Assembly (NCBI RefSeq): GCF_013374095.1
Contig: NZ_AP022672.1
Coordinates: 1,921,501 to 1,985,500 of the forward strand
Direction: 5' to 3'
Length of the DNA: 64,000 nucleotides
DNA from: Sphingomonas sp. HMP6
GTDB taxonomy: Bacteria > Pseudomonadota > Alphaproteobacteria > Sphingomonadales > Sphingomonadaceae
A program made the position numbers and the translations under genes. Positions 14,516 to 24,776 of this stretch are shown here, piece by piece. The first letter of the stretch is position 1. Each line of letters begins with the position of its first letter. A model generated the notes under the pieces. The model was not told the origin of the DNA, ran no database searches, and saw only the letters and a program-made list of their open reading frames with translations.

Positions 14516-17277
14516 GCGACACCGACAACGAAAAGCCGAAACTCGGGATGCGTCAGCCGCTTGGGCTGAAGCGCACGGTCGAGACCGGCAAGGTCAAGCA
14601 GAGCTTCAGCCACGGGCGGTCGAACACCGTCGTGGTCGAAGTGAAGCGCCGCCGTATCCTCGGCCCCGGTGGTCCGGCCGAAGCGCCCGCGGTGGAAGCG
14701 GCCCCTGCCCCCGCGCCCGTCGCCGAGGCTCCGCGCCCGGCACCGCCGCCGGCACCCGCGCCCGTCTCGCCCGGCAATTCGCTGCTGTCCCGCCAGGAAC
14801 TGCAGACCAAGCTGCTGCGCGAAGCCGAGGAATCGCGCATGAACGCGCTCGAGGAAACGCGTCGCCGCGAAGAGCGTGACCGGCTCGAAGCGCAAGAAGA
14901 AGAGCGTCGCCGCGCCGAGGAAAATCGCCGCGCGGGTGATGCGCCCGACAGCGCCGCTGCGCCCGATCCTGCGCCGCAGCCCGCACCGGAACCGGTAGCC
15001 GCGCCAGTCGTCGCCGAAGCGCCCGCAGCCCCGGCTGCCGAAGCCGCCCCGGCCACGGCCCCGGCACCCGTCGCAGCGCCAGCCGTTGCAGCGCCAGTTG
15101 TCGCGACGCCAGTCGTTGCGGCACCTGCTGCGCCCGCCGCACCCCAACCGATCCGCACGCTGGGGCTTGATCCGTCGCTGCCCGCGCCGCGCATGTTTTC
15201 GCCCGTGCCACGTCCCGAGCGTCCCCGCCCTGCCCCGCCGCCCGCGGCGCCGGAGCCGAGCGCGGCGACGAGCACGCCCGCCGGTGCAGGCGCAGCCAAG
15301 CGCCCGGCGATCGGCGTTGCGGCTCCCGCCACGACCGAATCGCCCTCCCGCCCCGGTCAGCGTGACCGCAAGGGTGACGAGCGGCGCGGCGGCAAGCTGA
15401 CCGTCAACCGCGCGCTCAACGATGGCGACGGTGCCCGTGCCCGCAGCCTCGCCGCACTGAAGCGTGCGCGCGAGAAGGAAAACCGCCGGATGGGCGGCCC
15501 GCGCGAAGTGCAGGCCAAGCAGGTCCGCGACGTGGTCGTTCCCGAAGCGATCACCGTCCAGGAACTCGCCAACCGCATGGCGGAAAAGGGTGCCGACCTG
15601 GTCAAGACGCTGTTCAAGATGGGCATGCCCGTCACGATGACGCAGACGATCGACCAGGACACGGCCGAGCTGCTCGTCACCGAATTCGGTCACAACATCG
15701 TCCGCGTCAGCGATTCGGACGTCGATCTGACCAACGACACGCACGAAGATGTGGATGATAAGGCCGTTCCGCGTCCGCCCGTCGTTACGATCATGGGCCA
15801 TGTCGATCACGGCAAGACGAGCTTGCTCGACGCGCTGCGCGGCACCGATGTCGTGCGCGGGGAAGCCGGTGGCATCACCCAGCATATCGGCGCGTATCAG
15901 GTGACGTTGAAGGACAAGTCGAAGATCACCTTCCTCGACACGCCCGGACACGAAGCCTTTACCGAAATGCGCCAGCGCGGTGCCAATGTGACCGACATCG
16001 TCGTACTGGTGGTTGCCGCCGACGACGCGATCAAGCCGCAGACGGTGGAGGCGATCAACCACACCCGCGCCGCCGGCGTGCCGATGATCGTCGCGATCAA
16101 CAAGGTCGACAAGCATGACGCCAACCCGCAGAAAGTCCGCGAGGCGCTGCTGCAGTATGAAGTCGTGGTCGAGGAAATGTCGGGCGACGTCCAGGACGTC
16201 GAAGTCTCGGCGCTCAAGAAGACCGGGCTCGACGAGCTGATCGAGAAGATCCAGCTTCAGGCCGAATTGCTCGAACTGAAGGCCAATCCCGATCGCTCCG
16301 CCGAGGGCACCGTGATCGAGGCCAAGCTCGACAAGGGCCGCGGCCCGGTCGCGACCGTGCTGGTGAACCGCGGCACGCTGCGGGTCGGCGACATCTTCGT
16401 GGTTGGTGGCGAAAGCGGCAAGGTCCGCGCGATGACCAACGACAAGGGCCAGCAGATCAAGGAAGCCGGCCCTTCGATGCCGGTCGAAGTGCTCGGCCTG
16501 TCGGGCGTGCCGCGTGCGGGCGACCCGTTGTCGGTCGTCGAGAACGAAGCACGTGCGCGCGAAGTGGCGGAATATCGCCAGGGCGTGATGACCAGCAAGC
16601 GCACCGCCGGTGGCCCGGCGAGCCTTGAGAGCATGTTCAGTGCGCTCAAGGAAAAGCAGGCGATCGAATATCCTTTGGTGGTCAAGGCCGATACGCAAGG
16701 TTCGGTCGAGGCGATCGTGAATGCGATCAACAAGATCTCGACCGATCTGATCAAGGCACGCGTGCTGCATTCGGGCGTCGGTGGCATTACCGAGAGCGAT
16801 GTGACGCTCGCGGGGGCCTCGGGCGCGCCGATCATCGGCTTCAACGTCCGCCCGAACGCCAAGGCGCGCGAGATTGCCGAGCGGCACAAGGTTGCGTTCA
16901 AATATTATGACGTGATCTACACGCTGACCGACGAAATCCGCGCCGGCATGGCGGGCGAGCTTGGCCCGGAAGCGTTCGAAACGGTCGTCGGCCGCGCCGA
17001 GATCCGCGATGTCTTCTCAGCCGGCAAGCATGGCAAGGCAGCCGGTCTGCTCGTCACCGAAGGGAATATTCGGAAAGCACTCAAGGCGCGTATTACCCGG
17101 GCGGATGTCATCATCTACCAGGGCGAGATCGCCTCGCTGCGCCGCTTCAAGGACGATGTGTCGGAAGTGCGCGCCGGTCTGGAGTGCGGGGTCACCTTCA
17201 CGTCGAACTTCGTCGACATCAAGCCGGGCGACTTCCTCGAGACGTTCGAAGTCGAACTGCGCGAACGGACGCTGTAA
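14512..17277 (+). CDS. infB: Translation initiation factor IF-2
   Basis: 921 residues. A long Ala/Pro-rich N-terminal region with a charged coiled stretch (about 100-150) precedes the IF2 N domain. The GTPase domain has G1 [10 protein letters not shown] (about residue 428), G3 DTPGHEAF and G4 NKVDK. Domains II-IV then bind fMet-tRNA (ELRERTL at the end). It delivers initiator tRNA to the 30S subunit. The GTG start overlaps the ylxR stop. Alanine/proline repeats ([11 protein letters not shown]) at about 185-205 are low complexity and expected for IF-2. Confidence 0.98.
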   Translation: MSDTDNEKPKLGMRQPLGLKRTVETGKVKQSFSHGRSNTVVVEVKRRRILGPGGPAEAPAVEAAPAPAPVAEAPRPAPPPAPAPVSPGNSLLSRQELQTKLLREAEESRMNALEETRRREERDRLEAQEEERRRAEENRRAGDAPDSAAAPDPAPQPAPEPVAAPVVAEAPAAPAAEAAPATAPAPVAAPAVAAPVVATPVVAAPAAPAAPQPIRTLGLDPSLPAPRMFSPVPRPERPRPAPPPAAPEPSAATSTPAGAGAAKRPAIGVAAPATTESPSRPGQRDRKGDERRGGKLTVNRALNDGDGARARSLAALKRAREKENRRMGGPREVQAKQVRDVVVPEAITVQELANRMAEKGADLVKTLFKMGMPVTMTQTIDQDTAELLVTEFGHNIVRVSDSDVDLTNDTHEDVDDKAVPRPPVVTIMGHVDHGKTSLLDALRGTDVVRGEAGGITQHIGAYQVTLKDKSKITFLDTPGHEAFTEMRQRGANVTDIVVLVVAADDAIKPQTVEAINHTRAAGVPMIVAINKVDKHDANPQKVREALLQYEVVVEEMSGDVQDVEVSALKKTGLDELIEKIQLQAELLELKANPDRSAEGTVIEAKLDKGRGPVATVLVNRGTLRVGDIFVVGGESGKVRAMTNDKGQQIKEAGPSMPVEVLGLSGVPRAGDPLSVVENEARAREVAEYRQGVMTSKRTAGGPASLESMFSALKEKQAIEYPLVVKADTQGSVEAIVNAINKISTDLIKARVLHSGVGGITESDVTLAGASGAPIIGFNVRPNAKAREIAERHKVAFKYYDVIYTLTDEIRAGMAGELGPEAFETVVGRAEIRDVFSAGKHGKAAGLLVTEGNIRKALKARITRADVIIYQGEIASLRRFKDDVSEVRAGLECGVTFTSNFVDIKPGDFLETFEVELRERTL

Positions 17278-17282
17278 TCTTC

Positions 17283-17391
17283 ACCCCCTTCCCGCTTGCG
17301 GGAGGGGGCCGGGGGGTGGGCTCCCGCTATCCACGTGGCACCACGTTTAGGCCGGGCGCCCACCCCCGGCCCCTCCCGCAAGCGGGAGGGG
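17283..17391. repeat. Family C inverted repeat pair between infB and rbfA
   Basis: CCCTTCCCGCTTGCGGGAGG (from 17286) and CCCTCCCGCAAGCGGGAGGG (17371-17390) are short palindromes at the outer ends of a larger inverted pair (GGGCCGGGGGGTGGG…CCCACCCCCGGCCC). Its last bases run into GGGGAGGAA, the ribosome-binding site of rbfA. Confidence 0.85.
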
Positions 17392-17401
17392 AGGAATCAA
17401 G

Positions 17402-17794
17402 ATGCGCCCAAACGAAACACCCGAAATCCGCGCTGTTCGCCTGCTCCGCGTTGGCGAGCAGATGCGGCATGTGATCAGCGACATCCTCGCGCGCGGCGAT
17501 GTGCATGACGAGACGCTGGCCAAGCATCCGGTGACGATTACCGAGGTCCGCATGTCGCCCGATCTGCGCCATGCGACCGTTTTCATGAAGCCGCTGCTCG
17601 GCCGCGACGAGGAAGCGGTGCTCAAGGCGCTGCGCACCAACACCGCGTACCTGCAGCGCGAAGTCGCGGCGCGGGTGCATATGAAATATGCCGCCAAGCT
17701 CAAGTTCCTGGCGGACGAGAGCTTCGACGAAGGCAGCCATATCGACACGCTGCTGCGCGCGCCGCATGTGGCGCAGGATTTGGGTGAGGACTGA
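17402..17794 (+). CDS. rbfA: Ribosome-binding factor A
   Basis: 130 residues with the KH-like fold of Rbf[42 protein letters not shown] and the helix [28 protein letters not shown]. It is needed for 16S 5'-end maturation and cold adaptation. The ribosome-binding site GGGGAGGAA lies at the edge of the family C repeat. It is in its usual place after infB. Confidence 0.96.
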   Translation: MRPNETPEIRAVRLLRVGEQMRHVISDILARGDVHDETLAKHPVTITEVRMSPDLRHATVFMKPLLGRDEEAVLKALRTNTAYLQREVAARVHMKYAAKLKFLADESFDEGSHIDTLLRAPHVAQDLGED

Positions 17795-17844
17795 GCTCGA
17801 CACCTTCATCCTCGCGCCCGGGGCATAGCTCACTGGATGAACTG

Positions 17845-18441
17845 ATGGCCAAGCTCTATTTCTATTATGCCTCGATGAACGCAGGCAAATCGACCAACCT
17901 GCTGCAAGCCGATTTCAATTATCGCGAGCGCGGGATGCGGACGGTGTTGTTCACCGCGGCGATCGATGACCGCTTTGCGGCGGGGACGATCACGTCGCGG
18001 ATCGGGCTCGATACGCCGGCGCTGGCGTTCGACCATGCGACCGATCTGGCGGCGGCGGTGCTTGCCAGTGGCACGGATGCGCCCGCCTGCGTGCTGGTCG
18101 ATGAAGCGCAGTTCCTCACCGGCGCGCAGGTCGATCAGCTCGCCACACTTGCCGATGTGCACGGCATCCCCGTCCTCGCTTACGGGCTGCGCACCGATTT
18201 CCTCGGCGCCTTGTTCGAAGGGTCGGCGCGGTTGCTGGCGATTGCGGATTCGCTGATCGAGATCAAATCGGTCTGCGAATGCGGGCGCAAGGCGACGATG
18301 AATTTGCGCGTCGATGCCCAAGGCCGCGCCGTCGCGGCGGGGGCGCAGACCGAGATTGGCGGCAACGACCTGTACATTGCGCTGTGCCGTCGCCATTTCA
18401 GCGAGAAGCTGGCGCCCCTGCTTGGACCTGCAGCCAGCTAA
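17845..18441 (+). CDS. tdk: Thymidine kinase
   Basis: 198 residues. The P-loop YASMNAGKSTNLLQ lies at about residues 8-21, the DEAQF Walker-B motif at 90-94, and lasso/zinc-site residues VCECGRKATMNLRV and LCRRHF bind the structural zinc. It phosphorylates thymidine in salvage. It sits between rbfA and the M50 peptidase gene, an insertion into the usual rbfA-truB order, and is transcribed in the same direction. Confidence 0.95.
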   Translation: MAKLYFYYASMNAGKSTNLLQADFNYRERGMRTVLFTAAIDDRFAAGTITSRIGLDTPALAFDHATDLAAAVLASGTDAPACVLVDEAQFLTGAQVDQLATLADVHGIPVLAYGLRTDFLGALFEGSARLLAIADSLIEIKSVCECGRKATMNLRVDAQGRAVAAGAQTEIGGNDLYIALCRRHFSEKLAPLLGPAAS

Positions 18442-18455
18442 AGCGAACGGAACCC

Positions 18456-19154
18456 ATGACTGACCTCCCCCTGCCCTACACCATCGCGGTGTGGCTCATT
18501 CCCCTCGTGATCGCGATCGTCTTCCACGAAGTCGCGCACGGCTATGTCGCGCGGATGTTCGGCGATCACACCGCCGAGCGGATGGGGCGGCTGACGCTCA
18601 ACCCGATCCGGCATGTCGATCCGATCGGCACGGTCGTGCTGCCGATGGTGCTGGCGATCGCACACGCGCCGATTTTCGGCTGGGCCAAGCCCGTGCCGGT
18701 CGACTATCGCAACCTGCACAACCCGCGCCGCGACATGATTTTCGTCGCGCTGGCCGGGCCGGGGACGAATTTCGTGCTGGCGACGCTCGCGGCGCTGCTG
18801 CTGGCGGCGGTCTTTTCGGGCGCTGTGCCGCCGGTGCGCGCGCTCTACACCGTGTCGGGTTTCCTGTTCCTGTCGCTCGTCAGCTTCGTGCAGGTCAATG
18901 TGTTCCTCGGCATTTTCAACCTGATCCCGCTGCCGCCGTTCGACGGCGGGCACGTCGTCCAGGGTCTGCTGCCGCGCGCCGCCGCGATCCAATACGCGAA
19001 GCTCGCGCGCTTCGGCTTTCCGCTGCTGCTGATCCTGTTGTTCGTGCTGCCGATGCTCAGCCCCAAACTCGACATCGTCCGCCGCTTGATCGGGCCGATT
19101 GCCAATGCGGCGTTCGAATTCTTCCTCGGCATCGCGCAGCTCACGGGATTGTGA
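18456..19154 (+). CDS. Site-2-protease-family (M50) membrane metallopeptidase
   Basis: 232 residues with about five membrane helices. The zinc-binding HEVAH is in the first helix (about residues 24-28), and the distal metal ligand is in NLIPLPPFDGGH near residue 166. It lacks a PDZ domain, so it belongs to the short SpoIVFB/Rip-like branch rather than RseP. The role could be intramembrane processing of an unknown membrane protein. The stop overlaps the GTG start of truB (GTGA). Confidence 0.92.
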   Translation: MTDLPLPYTIAVWLIPLVIAIVFHEVAHGYVARMFGDHTAERMGRLTLNPIRHVDPIGTVVLPMVLAIAHAPIFGWAKPVPVDYRNLHNPRRDMIFVALAGPGTNFVLATLAALLLAAVFSGAVPPVRALYTVSGFLFLSLVSFVQVNVFLGIFNLIPLPPFDGGHVVQGLLPRAAAIQYAKLARFGFPLLLILLFVLPMLSPKLDIVRRLIGPIANAAFEFFLGIAQLTGL

Positions 19155-20134
19155 GCGGGGTGCATGGCTGGCTGATTCTCGACAAGCCGCTGGGCTTGGG
19201 GTCGACGCAGGGCGTGTCGGCGGTCAAGCGCGCGCTGCGGGATGCCGGGTTCGACGTGAGCAAGCGCGGGATCAAGGTCGGGCATGGCGGCACGCTCGAT
19301 CCGCTGGCGACCGGCGTGCTGCCGATCGCGCTGGGCGAGGCGACCAAGCTCGCCGGGCGGATGCTCGACAGCGACAAGGTCTATGATTTTACGATCACCT
19401 TCGGGGTGCAGACCGATACGCTCGATCTTGAGGGCAAGGTGATTGCCGAGAGCGCTGTGCGACCGACGCTGGCGCAGGTGGAGGCGGTGCTGGCGCGCTT
19501 TACCGGGCCGATCGAACAGGTGCCGCCGGCGTATTCTGCGCTCAAGGTGGATGGCGCGCGGGCGTATGATCTGGCGCGGGCGGGTGAGGACGTGGTGCTG
19601 GCGAGCCGGGGGGTGACGGTGCACCGCCTCTCTGTTCGTCACCCCGGACCTGTTCCGGGGTCCACCGCGCAAAAAGAGGCGACACCCGAAGCTGAAGCGT
19701 GGACCCCGGAACAAGTCCGGGGTGACGACGTGGAGTCGATCACCCTCACCGCGCATGTCTCCAAGGGCACCTATATCCGCAGCCTCGCGCGCGACATCGC
19801 GATTGCGCTCGGCACGGTCGGGCATGTCACCTATCTGCGCCGCACCAAGGCCGGTCCGTTCGACCTGTCGCACGCGATATCGCTGGACAAACTGGCCGAA
19901 TTGGGTAAGGCGCGCACGCTTGAAGATAAACTCCTGCCGTTGAGGGCGGGGCTGGACGACATCCCGGCTCTACCCCTCTCCCCCGATCAGGCAGGGCTGC
20001 TCCGACAGGGGCGGGTGTTGATCGGGATCGCTGCCAATGACGGCCAATACTTCGCGACTTCGGACGATGTGCCGGTCGCTTTGGTGGAGGTTCAGGACCG
20101 CGAGGTCCGCGTCGTTCGCGGTTTCAATCTGTAG
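19151..20134 (+). CDS. truB: tRNA pseudouridine(55) synthase, with in-frame repeat insertion
   Basis: 327 residues. [19 protein letters not shown] and the catalytic-aspartate motif [20 protein letters not shown] (about residues 39-58) are diagnostic; the [19 protein letters not shown] and [12 protein letters not shown] segments are also conserved. Residues about 163-193 ([20 protein letters not shown] and flanks) are translated from a family A repeat and are not part of the usual TruB fold. They lie in a loop before the strand [13 protein letters not shown]. No frame is lost. It modifies U55 in tRNA. Start GTG 19151. Confidence 0.95.
   Translation: MSGVHGWLILDKPLGLGSTQGVSAVKRALRDAGFDVSKRGIKVGHGGTLDPLATGVLPIALGEATKLAGRMLDSDKVYDFTITFGVQTDTLDLEGKVIAESAVRPTLAQVEAVLARFTGPIEQVPPAYSALKVDGARAYDLARAGEDVVLASRGVTVHRLSVRHPGPVPGSTAQKEATPEAEAWTPEQVRGDDVESITLTAHVSKGTYIRSLARDIAIALGTVGHVTYLRRTKAGPFDLSHAISLDKLAELGKARTLEDKLLPLRAGLDDIPALPLSPDQAGLLRQGRVLIGIAANDGQYFATSDDVPVALVEVQDREVRVVRGFNL
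19637..19730. repeat. Family A inverted repeat pair inside truB
   Basis: GTCACCCCGGACCTGTTCCG (from 19639) is the inverse of CGGAACAAGTCCGGGGTGAC (19707-19726). It keeps the reading frame and adds about 31 codons. Confidence 0.9.
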
Positions 20135-20154
20135 CTGATGTCGAAGGAAAACAC

Positions 20155-20424
20155 ATGACGATCACCACGGAGCGCAAGAACGCGCTCGTCAAGGAACATG
20201 GCCGCGTCGAAGGCGACACCGGCAGCCCCGAAGTCCAGGTCGCGATCCTCACCGAGCGCATTCGCAACCTGACCGAGCACTTCAAGGGCCACAAGAAGGA
20301 CAATCACTCGCGCCGCGGTCTGCTGATGATGGTCAACAAGCGGCGTTCGCTGCTCGACTATCTCCGCCACAAGGATGGCGCGCGATACACCGCCCTCATC
20401 GCGAAGCTCGGGCTTCGTAAGTAA
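20155..20424 (+). CDS. rpsO: 30S ribosomal protein S15
   Basis: 89 residues, the normal length. [20 protein letters not shown] and [20 protein letters not shown] are the S15 signatures that bind 16S rRNA helices 20-22. ATG 20155 follows GAAGGAAA. In its standard place before pnp, with a strong terminator after it. Confidence 0.98.
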   Translation: MTITTERKNALVKEHGRVEGDTGSPEVQVAILTERIRNLTEHFKGHKKDNHSRRGLLMMVNKRRSLLDYLRHKDGARYTALIAKLGLRK

Positions 20425-20427
20425 CCA

Positions 20428-20453
20428 AACGGCGCCCTTGTGGCGCCGTTTTC
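20428..20453 (+). terminator. Rho-independent terminator after rpsO
   Basis: AACGGCGCC and GGCGCCGTT form a 9-bp stem around CTTGT, followed by TTTC. It may partially separate the rimP-rpsO operon from pnp. Confidence 0.85.
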
Positions 20454-20586
20454 ATATTCCCCTTTTGCCAGCCTGCAATTCGGCAGTCTGGCCAAGGAAG
20501 CCACGAAGGGCTTCACACCGCGCGGACCGGCTTAGTCCGCACATAGGCCCCGTCGGCATCTGGCCGGCGGCGTTGAAGGAAATGCA

Positions 20587-22968
20587 ATGTTCGATACCAA
20601 GACCGTAACCACCCAATGGGGTGGCAAGACCCTGACCCTCGAGACCGGCCGCGTTGCGCGCCAGGCTGACGGCGCCGTGATGGCGACTTTGGGCGAGACC
20701 GTGGTGCTTTGCGCCGTGACCGCCGCCAAGAGCGTGAAGGAAGGCCAGGACTTCTTCCCGCTGACCGTGCATTATCAGGAAAAATATTCGGCAGCCGGCC
20801 GCATCCCCGGTGGCTTCTTCAAGCGTGAGCGCGGCGCGACCGAAAAGGAAACGCTGACCAGCCGCTTGATCGATCGCCCGATCCGCCCGCTGTTCCCCGA
20901 AGGTTTCTACAACGAAATCAACGTGATTTGCCAAGTGCTCAGCTATGACGGCGAGAATGAGCCCGACATGCTGGCGATGGTCGCAGCTTCCGCTGCCCTC
21001 ACCATCTCGGGCGTTCCCTTCATGGGCCCGATCGGCGCGGCACGCGTCGGCTATATCGACGGCGAATACATCCTCAACCCGACGGTCGAGCAGATCAAGG
21101 CGGGCGAGCTCGATCTCGTCGTCGCCGCGACCGGCGATGCCGTGATGATGGTCGAATCGGAAGCCAAGGAGCTTTCGGAAGAGGTCATGCTCGGTGCCGT
21201 CCAGTTCGCGCACAAGGCGTGCCGCGAAGTCTGCAATCTCGTCATCGATCTGGCCGAGCAGGCCGCCAAGGAGCCGTGGGAAATGGCCGCTCAGGCCGAT
21301 CTCTCGACCGCCAAGGACAAGCTCAAGAAGCTGATCGGCAAGGACATTGCCGCCGCCTATAAGGTGACCGACAAGTCGGCACGTTCGGGTCTGCTCAACG
21401 AAGCCCGCGCCAAGGCGAAGGCAGCGTTCGCCGACGCCGCGCCGCAGGACCAGATGGCCGCCAGCAAGCTCGTCAAGAAGCTCGAAGCCGAAATCGTTCG
21501 CGGCGCGATCCTGAAGGACGGCCAGCGCATCGACGGTCGTACCACCACGCAGATCCGCCCGATCGAGGCGATGGTGCACTTCCTGCCGCGCGCGCACGGT
21601 TCGGCGCTGTTCACCCGCGGTGAAACGCAGGCGATCTGCACGACCACGCTCGGCACCAAGGACGCCGAACAGATGATCGACGGCCTGACCGGCCTGTCCT
21701 ACGAAAACTTCATGCTGCACTATAACTTCCCGCCCTATTCGGTCGGTGAAGTCGGTCGCTTCGGTGCGCCGGGCCGTCGTGAAGTCGGCCATGGCAAGCT
21801 CGCCTGGCGCGCGCTGCACCCGGTGCTGCCGTCGAAGGATGAGTTCCCCTACACGATCCGCGTTCTGTCGGACATCACCGAGAGCAACGGCTCGTCGTCG
21901 ATGGCGACCGTGTGCGGCGGTTCGCTGTCGATGATGGACGCAGGCGTTCCGCTAAAGCGTCCGGTATCGGGCATTGCGATGGGCCTGATCCTCGAAGGTA
22001 AGGATTTCGCGGTTCTGAGCGATATCCTCGGCGACGAAGATCATCTCGGCGACATGGATTTCAAGGTCGCTGGCACGTCCGAGGGCATCACCACGATGCA
22101 GATGGACATCAAGATCGCCGGCATCACCGACGAGATCATGCGGGTTGCTTTGGCGCAGGCCAAGGAAGGCCGCGCGCACATCCTGGGTGAAATGGCCCGT
22201 GCGCTCGACCACACGCGTGAGGAACTCTCGGCACACGCACCGCGCATCGAGACCTTCACGATCGACAAGACCAAGATCCGTGACGTCATCGGCACCGGCG
22301 GCAAGGTCATCCGCGAAATCGTCGCGACGACCGGCGCCAAGGTCGACATCGACGATGAGGGCGTGATCAAGGTGTCGTCGTCCGACACGTCGCAGATCGA
22401 AGCCGCGATCAAGTGGATCAAGGGCATCGTCGAGGAAGCCGAAGTCGGCAAGGTCTATGACGGCAAGGTCGTCAACCTCGTCGATTTCGGGGCATTCGTG
22501 AACTTCATGGGTGGCAAGGACGGTCTCGTCCACGTGTCCGAAATCAAGAACGAGCGCGTCGAAAAGGTCTCGGACGTCCTGAGCGAAGGCCAGGAAGTCA
22601 AGGTCAAGGTCCTCGAGATCGACCCGCGCGGGAAGGTTCGCCTGTCGATGCGCGTTGTCGATCAGGAGACTGGTGCCGAGCTGGAAGACACCCGCCCGGC
22701 GCGCGAAGAGCGTCCACGCGGTGACCGTCCGGATCGCGGTCCGCGTCGTGATGGCGATGGTGGCCGTGGTCCCGGCGGCGGCGATCGCGGTCCGCGCGGT
22801 GGCGGCGGTGGTGACCGTGGTCCGCGCCGTGATGGCGACGGTGGCCGTGGACCCCGTCGCGATGGCGGCGGCGAGCGCGCTCCGCGTCCCGAGCGTGCAG
22901 CCGGTGGCAACGATGACGGCCCAGCGCCCGAATTCGCCCCCGCTTTCCTGACGGGTGATCGCGACTAA
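20587..22968 (+). CDS. pnp: Polyribonucleotide nucleotidyltransferase (PNPase)
   Basis: 793 residues. First RNase PH domain (GEQ-like [31 protein letters not shown]), α-helical linker, second catalytic RNase PH domain ([30 protein letters not shown]), KH domain ([15 protein letters not shown], about residue 560) and S1 domain ([20 protein letters not shown]). The C-terminus is an Arg/Gly/Asp-rich tail of about 90 residues ([14 protein letters not shown] repeats), reminiscent of RNA-binding tails. It degrades RNA 3'-5' in the degradosome. The 135-base gap after the rpsO terminator holds its 5' UTR. Confidence 0.98.
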   Translation: MFDTKTVTTQWGGKTLTLETGRVARQADGAVMATLGETVVLCAVTAAKSVKEGQDFFPLTVHYQEKYSAAGRIPGGFFKRERGATEKETLTSRLIDRPIRPLFPEGFYNEINVICQVLSYDGENEPDMLAMVAASAALTISGVPFMGPIGAARVGYIDGEYILNPTVEQIKAGELDLVVAATGDAVMMVESEAKELSEEVMLGAVQFAHKACREVCNLVIDLAEQAAKEPWEMAAQADLSTAKDKLKKLIGKDIAAAYKVTDKSARSGLLNEARAKAKAAFADAAPQDQMAASKLVKKLEAEIVRGAILKDGQRIDGRTTTQIRPIEAMVHFLPRAHGSALFTRGETQAICTTTLGTKDAEQMIDGLTGLSYENFMLHYNFPPYSVGEVGRFGAPGRREVGHGKLAWRALHPVLPSKDEFPYTIRVLSDITESNGSSSMATVCGGSLSMMDAGVPLKRPVSGIAMGLILEGKDFAVLSDILGDEDHLGDMDFKVAGTSEGITTMQMDIKIAGITDEIMRVALAQAKEGRAHILGEMARALDHTREELSAHAPRIETFTIDKTKIRDVIGTGGKVIREIVATTGAKVDIDDEGVIKVSSSDTSQIEAAIKWIKGIVEEAEVGKVYDGKVVNLVDFGAFVNFMGGKDGLVHVSEIKNERVEKVSDVLSEGQEVKVKVLEIDPRGKVRLSMRVVDQETGAELEDTRPAREERPRGDRPDRGPRRDGDGGRGPGGGDRGPRGGGGGDRGPRRDGDGGRGPRRDGGGERAPRPERAAGGNDDGPAPEFAPAFLTGDRD

Positions 22969-22999
22969 AACACCGAACGAAAGTTTCGGGAGAGGATGA

Positions 23000-23031
23000 G
23001 GGGCTCGCGGCAACGCGGGCCCCTTTTTCTT
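23000..23031 (+). terminator. Rho-independent terminator after pnp
   Basis: A 10-bp stem (GGGGCTCGCG / CGCGGGCCCC) with GCAA loop, followed by a run of T. Confidence 0.85.
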
Positions 23032-23144
23032 GCGCGATTGATCTCGCTTATTGGCAACCCCGCGATAGCGCGGCAAACCACGTCGCCAGATTGCGCAGAT
23101 TCCAATTAGGGTGGACTCAAGCGCTCCAAGAGGTCGAGATTGCT

Positions 23145-24761
23145 ATGTTTGATTGGATCGCGCAGTTCGTTTCGGAGCGCTATCAGCCACACGGCTATTG
23201 CCTGTTATGGCGGCCCGAGCTGGTCTGGACGCACGTCATCTCCGACAGTTTGATCGCGGCGGCATATTTCTCTATTCCCGTCGCGCTGATCCACTTCGTC
23301 CGCGCACGGCGTGATGTCGAATTTGGCGGCATGATCTGGCTGTTCGCCATCTTCATCTTGGCATGCGGCACATCGCACGTGCTGGGCGTGTGGAATTTGT
23401 GGCACGGCGATTACGGGCTGGAGGCGGTCGTCAAGGCGATCACCGCGCTCGCCTCGGTCCCGACCGCGATCCTGTTGTGGCGGCTAATTCCCCAAGCGCT
23501 GGCGATTCCCTCCCCGTCGCAATTGCAGATGGCAAACGCCGCTTTGTCGCAGCGGATCGACGAGCGCGACCAGGCGCTGGCGCAATTGAAGGCCGAAATC
23601 GCGCAGCGCGAACGCGCCGAAGCTGCCCTGATCCAAGCGCAAAAGATCGACGCGGTTGGTCAGTTGACCGGCGGCATCGCGCATGATTTCAACAATCTGC
23701 TCCAGGCAATTTCGGGCAATGTCGAGCTGATCGAGCGCAAACCCGACAAGATCGACCAAGTCCAACGCTGGGCCGCCAATGCGCGCAAGGGCGTGGTCCG
23801 CGGCACCAAGCTCGCCGGCCAACTCCTTGCTTTTTCGCGCGTGCAACGCTTGTCGATCGAGCCGGTCGACATGAACGACCTGATCCACGGGATGCAGGAA
23901 CTGCTGCGCACCAGCGTCGGCGCGCAAGTCGAATGCGATGTCGATCTCGACCCGAGCATCTGCACGGTCAGGGGCGATCGCACCCAGCTTGAACTCGTCA
24001 TCCTCAATCTCGCGATCAATGCCCGCGACGCCATGCCGGAGGGCGGCTACCTCCTGATCGCGACACGCCCGGTCGACGTTGGCGACCATGACGGTCTCGC
24101 CCCCGGTGCCTATGTCGAACTGTCGTTGACCGATACCGGCAGCGGGATGCCCGAAGAAATCCGCGCCCGCGCGCTGGAGCCGTTTTTCACGACCAAGGGC
24201 GTCGGATCGGGCACCGGGCTTGGGCTCAGCATGGCGTTCGGCGTGGCGCGGCAATCGGGCGGTACGCTCGACATCCGCTCCGCCGTCGGCCGCGGCACGA
24301 CGATCACCGTGCTATTGCCGTGCAGCAGCGACGCGCCGAGCGACTGCGCCGAAAGCCCGGTGGAATCGCGCGATAGGCCGCATGATCCCACCGCCGGGCG
24401 CGGACTGCGCGCACTGGTCATCGACGATGACGATGATGTCCGCGGCTTCGTGGTCGAATCGCTCGAAAGCATGGGGTTTGCGTGCGTCGCCTGCCCCGAC
24501 GGACCGAGCGCGCTGGCCGAATTCGCGGAGATATTGCCCGACATCGTCTTTCTCGACTTCGCGATGCCGGTGATGAGCGGGGCCGAAGTCGCCGCCGAAA
24601 TGCGCAAGACGGCGGGCTATCCCCCGATCGTCTTTATGACCGGCTATGCCGACAGCGCGGCGCTCGACGAAGTGCTGGGTGACCGCGTGTCGGTGATTCG
24701 CAAACCGTTTTCGATGCACGATCTTGTAGCCGCCGGATTGCGCCAGATCGCCGCGCGGTAG
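23145..24761 (+). CDS. Hybrid sensor histidine kinase with ethylene-receptor-like membrane sensor
   Basis: 538 residues. Three N-terminal helices match the ethylene-binding domain of plant ETR1: ISDSLIAAAYFSIPVALIHF, then FILACGTSHVLGVW and VKAITALASVPTAILLW. Residues D34, Y41, C74 and H78 correspond to ETR1 D25, Y32, C65 and H69 at a constant offset of nine; C and H bind copper there. A short coiled coil leads to a HisKA domain with H180 (GGIAHDFNNLL) and an ATPase domain (NLAINARDAM, DTGSGMPEE, GTGLGLSMAFG). A C-terminal receiver has phospho-acceptor D471 (FLDFAMPVMSG). No cognate output gene is adjacent. Ethylene or another small ligand is possible. Confidence 0.92.
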   Translation: MFDWIAQFVSERYQPHGYCLLWRPELVWTHVISDSLIAAAYFSIPVALIHFVRARRDVEFGGMIWLFAIFILACGTSHVLGVWNLWHGDYGLEAVVKAITALASVPTAILLWRLIPQALAIPSPSQLQMANAALSQRIDERDQALAQLKAEIAQRERAEAALIQAQKIDAVGQLTGGIAHDFNNLLQAISGNVELIERKPDKIDQVQRWAANARKGVVRGTKLAGQLLAFSRVQRLSIEPVDMNDLIHGMQELLRTSVGAQVECDVDLDPSICTVRGDRTQLELVILNLAINARDAMPEGGYLLIATRPVDVGDHDGLAPGAYVELSLTDTGSGMPEEIRARALEPFFTTKGVGSGTGLGLSMAFGVARQSGGTLDIRSAVGRGTTITVLLPCSSDAPSDCAESPVESRDRPHDPTAGRGLRALVIDDDDDVRGFVVESLESMGFACVACPDGPSALAEFAEILPDIVFLDFAMPVMSGAEVAAEMRKTAGYPPIVFMTGYADSAALDEVLGDRVSVIRKPFSMHDLVAAGLRQIAAR

Positions 24762-24776
24762 CGCCCGCGAGAGCGA

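Noticed and set aside
17283..17391. CRISPR array
   Set aside because: The repeats are inverted pairs in different places, not direct repeats with regular unique spacers. No cas genes are present in the window.
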